From NCBI GenBank assembly GCA_003489165.1, contig DNJG01000141.1:19834-37815 (forward strand): a stretch of 17,982 nt of DNA. Reading direction: 5' to 3'. The stretch comes from Nitrospinota bacterium (lineage in GTDB: Bacteria; Nitrospinota; Nitrospinia; UBA9942). A program made the position numbers and the translations under genes. Under the pieces are notes generated by a model. It saw only the letters and a list, made by a program, of their open reading frames with translations, did no database searches and was not told the DNA's origin. Below are positions 13,708-17,982 of this stretch, in pieces. Numbering within the stretch: the stretch's first letter is position 1; each line of letters starts with the position of its first letter.

Positions 13708-15345
13708 ATGAAATGGTTTGTTAATCTGCCGATACGGGTTAAATTTTTTGCAACATTTGCTGTTGTTATCACTATCTTGTTAGCTGTCATCTTGACAGCA
13801 AAGAGGGGAATCACCAGAATAGAAGATTTTCAAAAAGATATTTTTTATTCAGAGTTTGCAAATTCTGTTGACCTCCTCAGGCTCAGGTCAAATGAGGATG
13901 AGATACGGCTTGCATTAGTAATGATGACAAATGCCGCAGATAAAACAGCCAAGGAGCAATTGCATCAGGATATAAAGGAATATGCTTTAAGTATTGAAAA
14001 AAGAATACAAGGTCTTATAGAGCGTAACAAGGGAGATACTGCTATTTTAAACAGGCTTGAAGAGTTGAATGCGGTAAGGCTTGCATTCAAAGAGACAAGG
14101 GATACCCAGATTATTCCTCTTATATATGACGGGAAATTTGATGATGCAAAAAAGCTGGCATTTGGAATACAGGCAGAAAGATTTGAAAAGATAAGGTCTC
14201 TCACAAATGAACTTGTAAGATATGCAAGCGAAGAGGCTCAGAGCCACATGAAAAAATCAGAAGAGACTGCAAGGCAGACTGCTGACTACTTCATAAATGT
14301 TGGAATTATAGCCGTATTTGGCGGCATTGCAGTAGCTTTTTATATGAACAGGATTATTGCCAAGCCTTTAAGGAATATATCCAGTATGGCAGAGAGGATT
14401 ACATCCGGGGACCTGACGGTAAGTCATACTGCAGAAGACAGGAGTGATGAGGTAGGAGTCCTTTCAAAGACATTCCGAACAATGGTAGAAAGACTTCAAA
14501 AACAGACGAGGGATATTGCTGAGGCTATAAATGTTCTTGCATCATCATCAAATCAGATTGCTGCCACAGTAACACAGCTTGCCGCTGGCACAGAGCAGAC
14601 GGCAGTTGCAACTAATGAGACGACAACAACAGCAGAGGAGGTTAAACAGGCGGCTACTGTCTCAAACCAAAAGGTAAAGCGTGTTACGGAGGTTGCGCAT
14701 AATGCAGTTCAGGTATCAAAGACAGGCGAAAATCTTGTAAATGAGACAATAGAGGGGATAAACAGGATTAAAGGGCAGATGGAATATATTGCAGAGACAA
14801 TCATAAAGCTGAGTGAGCATAATCAGGCAATCAGTGAAATCATTGCCTCTGTTGATGACCTTGCTGAACAGTCCAATCTCCTTGCGGTGAATGCCGCCAT
14901 TGAGGCTACAAAGGTTGGGGAGCAGGGGAAGGGTTTTATCGTGGTGGCAAATGAAATCAAGAGCCTTGCAGAGCAGTCAAGACAGGCAACAAAGCAGGTA
15001 AGGACAATCTTAAATGACATACAGAAGTCAACAAGCACAGCAGTTATGTCGACGGAGAAGGGGAGCAGATTAGTTGAAGCTGTGGTAAAGCAGTCTGTTG
15101 GAACGGGTGATGCCATAAAAGGGCTTGCGAGGAGTATTGATGAGGCGTCACAGGCGGTAGTACAGATTTCTGCGTCAAACCAACAGCAGTTAGTAGGGAT
15201 GGATCAGGTAGTCCTTGCGATGACAAACATAAAACAGGCTACTGCCCAGAATGCCGCCAGCACAAAGCAGGTGGAGATTACAGTCCGAAGCCTGAATGAA
15301 ATTGGGCAGAAGCTGAAGGATATGGTTAAATACTACACGATATAA
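13708..15345 (+). CDS. Methyl-accepting chemoreceptor (4HB-type sensor, HAMP, MCP signalling domain)
   Basis: The 545 residues show TM1 (about 12-31), a mainly helical periplasmic domain of about 163 residues (32-194) that looks like a four-helix bundle, TM2 (about 195-213), HAMP (214-266) and a long coiled-coil signalling domain. The conserved kinase-contact tip is DLAEQSNLLAVNAAIEA followed by GEQGKGF and VVANEIKSLAEQS (384-424). Glutamate/glutamine-rich stretches near 295-313 are likely methylation sites. No C-terminal CheR-docking pentapeptide is present (it ends MVKYYTI). It sits between the second cheW and cheA and is the only receptor in the cluster, so it is the likely WspA counterpart. 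The ligand or stimulus cannot be read from the sequence. Confidence 0.95.
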   Translation: MKWFVNLPIRVKFFATFAVVITILLAVILTAKRGITRIEDFQKDIFYSEFANSVDLLRLRSNEDEIRLALVMMTNAADKTAKEQLHQDIKEYALSIEKRIQGLIERNKGDTAILNRLEELNAVRLAFKETRDTQIIPLIYDGKFDDAKKLAFGIQAERFEKIRSLTNELVRYASEEAQSHMKKSEETARQTADYFINVGIIAVFGGIAVAFYMNRIIAKPLRNISSMAERITSGDLTVSHTAEDRSDEVGVLSKTFRTMVERLQKQTRDIAEAINVLASSSNQIAATVTQLAAGTEQTAVATNETTTTAEEVKQAATVSNQKVKRVTEVAHNAVQVSKTGENLVNETIEGINRIKGQMEYIAETIIKLSEHNQAISEIIASVDDLAEQSNLLAVNAAIEATKVGEQGKGFIVVANEIKSLAEQSRQATKQVRTILNDIQKSTSTAVMSTEKGSRLVEAVVKQSVGTGDAIKGLARSIDEASQAVVQISASNQQQLVGMDQVVLAMTNIKQATAQNAASTKQVEITVRSLNEIGQKLKDMVKYYTI

Positions 15346-15378
15346 AATAACAGCAATAACCGCAGAGAACAAAGACTA

Positions 15379-15485
15379 AACACGAATGACACGAATGGGA
15401 CAAATTACACTAATGAAATCCTTAAATTAAAAAAATATATTTGCTTTTTTATTCGTAATATTCGTATATTCGTGTAATTCGTGTT
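15379..15485. repeat. Long imperfect inverted repeat between receptor gene and cheA
   Basis: AACACGAATGACACGAAT (15379-15396) pairs with ATTCGTGTAATTCGTGTT (15468-15485) at 17 of 18 positions. Weaker pairing continues inward to about 15418 and 15447. The right arm ends only 16 nt before the cheA ATG. ACACGAATTACACGAAT strings look like a dispersed repeat family. In RNA it could form a hairpin that lowers cheA translation or separates it from the receptor gene, but that is inference. Confidence 0.75.
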
Positions 15486-15501
15486 CCAATAAAGAAAAAC
15501 A

Positions 15502-17775
15502 ATGGCTGATAAGAAGGAAAATGGCATAAAGAAGAGACTCCTCTCAACATTTAAAGTTGAGGCAAAGGACATCCTCAATGCATTATCTTTAGGGATTGTT
15601 AAGCTTGAGAAATCTCCCCCTGAAAATATTCAGATGGATATAGTTGAGGCTGTATATCGCGGGATACACAGTCTTAAGGGTGCTGCGAGGGCTGTCAATC
15701 TGACAGATGTTGAAGTAATCTGCCAGACACTTGAAAATGTATTTTCTGTCTGGAAAGAGGAGGGAAGGATTGAACTTGCAAAAGGGAATTTTGAAGTCAT
15801 TTTTAGTGCAGTTGAACTCATTAACAGTATTATTTTATCAGCAGAAGAAGGGCAGTCTCCTGTTGAAAAAAAGGATATTGCAAAGATAGTAAAAGGCCTT
15901 TCAAAGATTGAGACAGGCAGAGAGCTGTCTGAAATCAAACAAAAGGGTATTGAAAAGGTGTATGTCCGACCATCTGTTCAAACTCCTGCATCTATAGTAG
16001 AGACCGTAAAGATACCAACTGCGAGACTGAAGTCAATACTTTTACAGACTGAAGAGATGATTGCCACAAAATTTATAGCAAACCAGCAGGTTGAAAACCT
16101 GATAGATATAAATAATGTCTTTGATTCATTAAAGGCAGAATGTAAAAAGGCATATCTTGATATGCCGAAGAATCGGATAAAGGAGGGAAAAAGCGGTGGA
16201 GAGGGCAGGGTATTAGACGAAAATGTGTCTTTGAAGCTCAATGAATATTTGGGGTGGACTCAGGCACAGATAAAAACAATTGAAGGAAGGCTCTTATCAC
16301 TTATAAAATCTGCAAAGCACTTCAATAAGACGATTGACAGGATGGTTGACAATCTCCTCTCCGATATGAAGAGCGCAATGCTCCTCCCTTTCTTTACAAT
16401 CTTAGAGGGTTTTCCCCTCCTAATCCGCAATATATCGCATGAGCTTGGCAAAGAGGCGGATGTGGTGATAAAGGGAGAGTGGGAGGAGATTGACAGGAGG
16501 GTTCTGGATGAGATAAAGATTCCGTTTATGCATCTGGTCAGAAACTGCATTGACCATGGCATTGAAAAACCAGAGAGCAGATTAAAGAATGGCAAAAAAC
16601 GGGAGGGGACTATTACAATTGAGATACTGCAGATAACCGGCGGCAAGGTTGAGATAAATATGTCAGATGATGGTGCAGGGATTGATATTGAAAATGTGAA
16701 GAGATCTGCTGTGAAGGAAAATATATTATCACAAAAGGAGGCAAAGGGATTAAATGAGAATGAGGCGCTCTCTCTTATATTCAGGTCTGGAATTTCAACA
16801 AGCCCTATAGTCACAGATTTATCAGGGAGGGGATTAGGGCTTGCAATTGTCAGGGAACAGATAGAGAAACTGAATGGGATTATATCCGTAGAGTCGAAGC
16901 CGAATATCGGCACAAGATTTAAGATAGTCATCCCGATTACTGTTGCAACATTCAGGGGGATTTTGGTAAAGACTTCTGACCAGCCATTTATCCTCCCTGA
17001 CTCCAATGTTGAGACTGTAAATAGGATTAAGACTGATAAGATTAAGACAGCTGAAAACAGAGAGACCGTAACCCATAATGGGACGCCGGTTTCATTTGTC
17101 TATCTCAGCAATATTCTTGGGCTTCCTGTCAGCAGGGAAAAGGGAGGGAGTCCATTATTCACAAACCTTTTAATAACTAATGTTAATGGAGAAAGGATTG
17201 CCTTTGGTGTGGATGAGGTTGTTGGTGAACAGGAGGTGATGTTCAAGGGGCTTGGCAGACAATTGCAAAATGTAAAGAACATTGCAGGTGCGGCAGTCTT
17301 TGGCTCAGGAAAGCCTGTTCCAATACTGAATATCCCTGATTTAATGAGAACGGCTGTAGGGGCTGAAGCTCTACCAAAGGTATCTGTCCCTGTTGAGAAG
17401 GCAGAGGAAGGAAGGAAGTCAATACTAGTTGTTGAAGACTCTATTACCTCAAGGATATTACTTAAAAACATACTTGAGTCTGCAGGCTATAATGTCAGGA
17501 CGGCAGTTGACGGGATTGATGCAATTACGGCATTAAAGACAGAGGATTTTGATATAGTTGTATCTGATATTGAAATGCCGAGGATGAATGGTTTTGACCT
17601 TACTGCTAAAATCCGCAGTGATAAAAAGTTTGAAGAACTTCCCGTTGTCCTTGTAACAGCCCTTGAATCAAGGGAGGACAGGGAGAGGGGGATTGATGTC
17701 GGCGCAAATGCCTATATTGTGAAGAGCAGTTTTGACCAGAGCAATCTGCTTGAAGTAGTGAGGAGGTTTATATGA
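15502..17775 (+). CDS. cheA: CheA-REC hybrid histidine kinase, WspE-like
   Basis: The 757 residues read in order: an HPt (P1) domain with phospho-acceptor H56 in GIHSLKGAARAV; a linker and helical dimerisation part (about 165-320) with no recognisable CheY-binding P2; an HATPase domain with N-box HLVRNCIDHGIE (344-355, N348), G1 DDGAGI (389-394) and G2 GRGLGLAIV (442-450); a CheW-like P5 (about 480-625); and a receiver domain (about 639-757) with phospho-acceptor D689 in VVSDIEMPRMNG. Loss of P2 and gain of REC is the plan of WspE and FrzE, where the REC takes or modulates phosphate instead of driving a flagellar motor. The ribosome site is weak. No cheB or response-regulator gene is visible before the window ends. 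Confidence 0.95.
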   Translation: MADKKENGIKKRLLSTFKVEAKDILNALSLGIVKLEKSPPENIQMDIVEAVYRGIHSLKGAARAVNLTDVEVICQTLENVFSVWKEEGRIELAKGNFEVIFSAVELINSIILSAEEGQSPVEKKDIAKIVKGLSKIETGRELSEIKQKGIEKVYVRPSVQTPASIVETVKIPTARLKSILLQTEEMIATKFIANQQVENLIDINNVFDSLKAECKKAYLDMPKNRIKEGKSGGEGRVLDENVSLKLNEYLGWTQAQIKTIEGRLLSLIKSAKHFNKTIDRMVDNLLSDMKSAMLLPFFTILEGFPLLIRNISHELGKEADVVIKGEWEEIDRRVLDEIKIPFMHLVRNCIDHGIEKPESRLKNGKKREGTITIEILQITGGKVEINMSDDGAGIDIENVKRSAVKENILSQKEAKGLNENEALSLIFRSGISTSPIVTDLSGRGLGLAIVREQIEKLNGIISVESKPNIGTRFKIVIPITVATFRGILVKTSDQPFILPDSNVETVNRIKTDKIKTAENRETVTHNGTPVSFVYLSNILGLPVSREKGGSPLFTNLLITNVNGERIAFGVDEVVGEQEVMFKGLGRQLQNVKNIAGAAVFGSGKPVPILNIPDLMRTAVGAEALPKVSVPVEKAEEGRKSILVVEDSITSRILLKNILESAGYNVRTAVDGIDAITALKTEDFDIVVSDIEMPRMNGFDLTAKIRSDKKFEELPVVLVTALESREDRERGIDVGANAYIVKSSFDQSNLLEVVRRFI

Positions 17776-17807
17776 ATTTAAAAATCCAAATTACAAGCTC
17801 CAAATTA

Positions 17808-17866
17808 CAAATAATATCCAAATTCAAATATTCCAAACTGTTTGGAATTTGAGATTTTGGTTATTG
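17808..17866. repeat. Extended palindrome after cheA; dispersed repeat, possible terminator
   Basis: ATTCCAAAC (17830-17838) and GTTTGGAAT (17840-17848) pair perfectly around one T. Imperfect pairing extends to about 17808 on the left and 17866 on the right. It follows the cheA stop by about 30 bp, with CCAAATTACAA strings before it. It looks like an AT-rich dispersed repeat. A strong hairpin with a T-rich right flank here may also end transcription of the chemosensory operon. Confidence 0.65.
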
Positions 17867-17982
17867 AATTAGCAGTCAGGTGAGTAAATCCTTTGCAATA
17901 TCGGTGGTAAGTAAATCTCGATAGAATACAGGAGTTACTTGAATTTATATTTTAATAGAAATCCAAGTTGACATAATATCCC
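17867..17982. other. Non-coding edge with a short direct repeat and a consensus -35 box
   Basis: I find no credible gene start in the last 116 bp. GGTGAGTAAATC (17879-17890) and GGTAAGTAAATC (17906-17917) match at 11 of 12 bases, 27 bp apart. TTGACA at 17968-17973 is a perfect -35 hexamer on the plus strand; its -10 would lie beyond the window. This suggests that a separately transcribed plus-strand gene follows. Confidence 0.35.

Noticed and set aside
16260..17006. Long 248-residue minus-strand ORF inside cheA
   Set aside because: It lies wholly opposite the HATPase and CheW domains of a clear gene, has low-complexity Ser/Phe/Ile-rich content and no ribosome site. It is a shadow.
17867..17982. 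Start of a cheB/wspF gene after cheA
   Set aside because: The only ribosome-like site (AGGAG near 17930) leads to a TTG frame that stops within about ten codons.

Overview
This AT-rich window carries bacterial genes only. The organism looks like an uncultured Gram-negative bacterium with a respiratory, surface-sensing lifestyle. The evidence is an exported cytochrome with at least 26 haem sites, a Wsp-type chemosensory operon, the rpiB-glyA-nrdR order, and several kinds of dispersed intergenic palindrome. Nitrospirota or the former Deltaproteobacteria would fit, but the taxon cannot be settled from the sequence alone. No tRNA, rRNA, CRISPR array or transposase was seen.

Left part (1-4417, all minus strand). 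Positions 1-1878 hold the N-terminal 626 residues of a very large c-type cytochrome that runs off the window edge. It has a signal peptide and eight repeats of a triheme module, two of which are an almost perfect 213-bp tandem duplication. A small Arg-rich protein (2012-2182) follows. Next comes a compact operon, transcribed rpiB, glyA, nrdR: ribose-5-phosphate isomerase B, serine hydroxymethyltransferase and the ribonucleotide-reductase repressor. A good -35/-10 pair lies upstream of rpiB.

Middle part (4418-11013). A YgiQ-family radical SAM protein (plus) converges on a minus-strand pair. The pair is ispD (isoprenoid synthesis) and, overlapping it by 4 bp, an exported PgaB-C-terminal-like glycoside hydrolase that lacks the usual deacetylase domain. 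Divergent from ispD, a plus-strand run holds cdd, a purine nucleoside/methylthio-nucleoside phosphorylase and pmbA (TldE). These genes overlap or nearly abut.

Right part (11061-17775, plus strand). Five chemosensory genes follow: cheW, cheR with a TPR tail, a second cheW with an N-terminal extension, a methyl-accepting receptor, and a CheA-REC hybrid kinase. The parts match WspB, WspC, WspD, WspA and WspE, with the receptor moved next to the kinase. No CheB (WspF-like) or diguanylate cyclase (WspR-like) gene is seen before the window ends. The receptor should control kinase activity through the CheW proteins, CheR should tune it by methylation, and the REC domain would take or buffer the phosphate.

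Four intergenic gaps (4449-4498, 8373-8417, 15379-15485, 17808-17866) hold unrelated imperfect inverted repeats that resemble dispersed repeat families. The best candidates for a second look are the modular cytochrome, with its CX4CH substitution and recent module duplication, and the rearranged Wsp-like operon.
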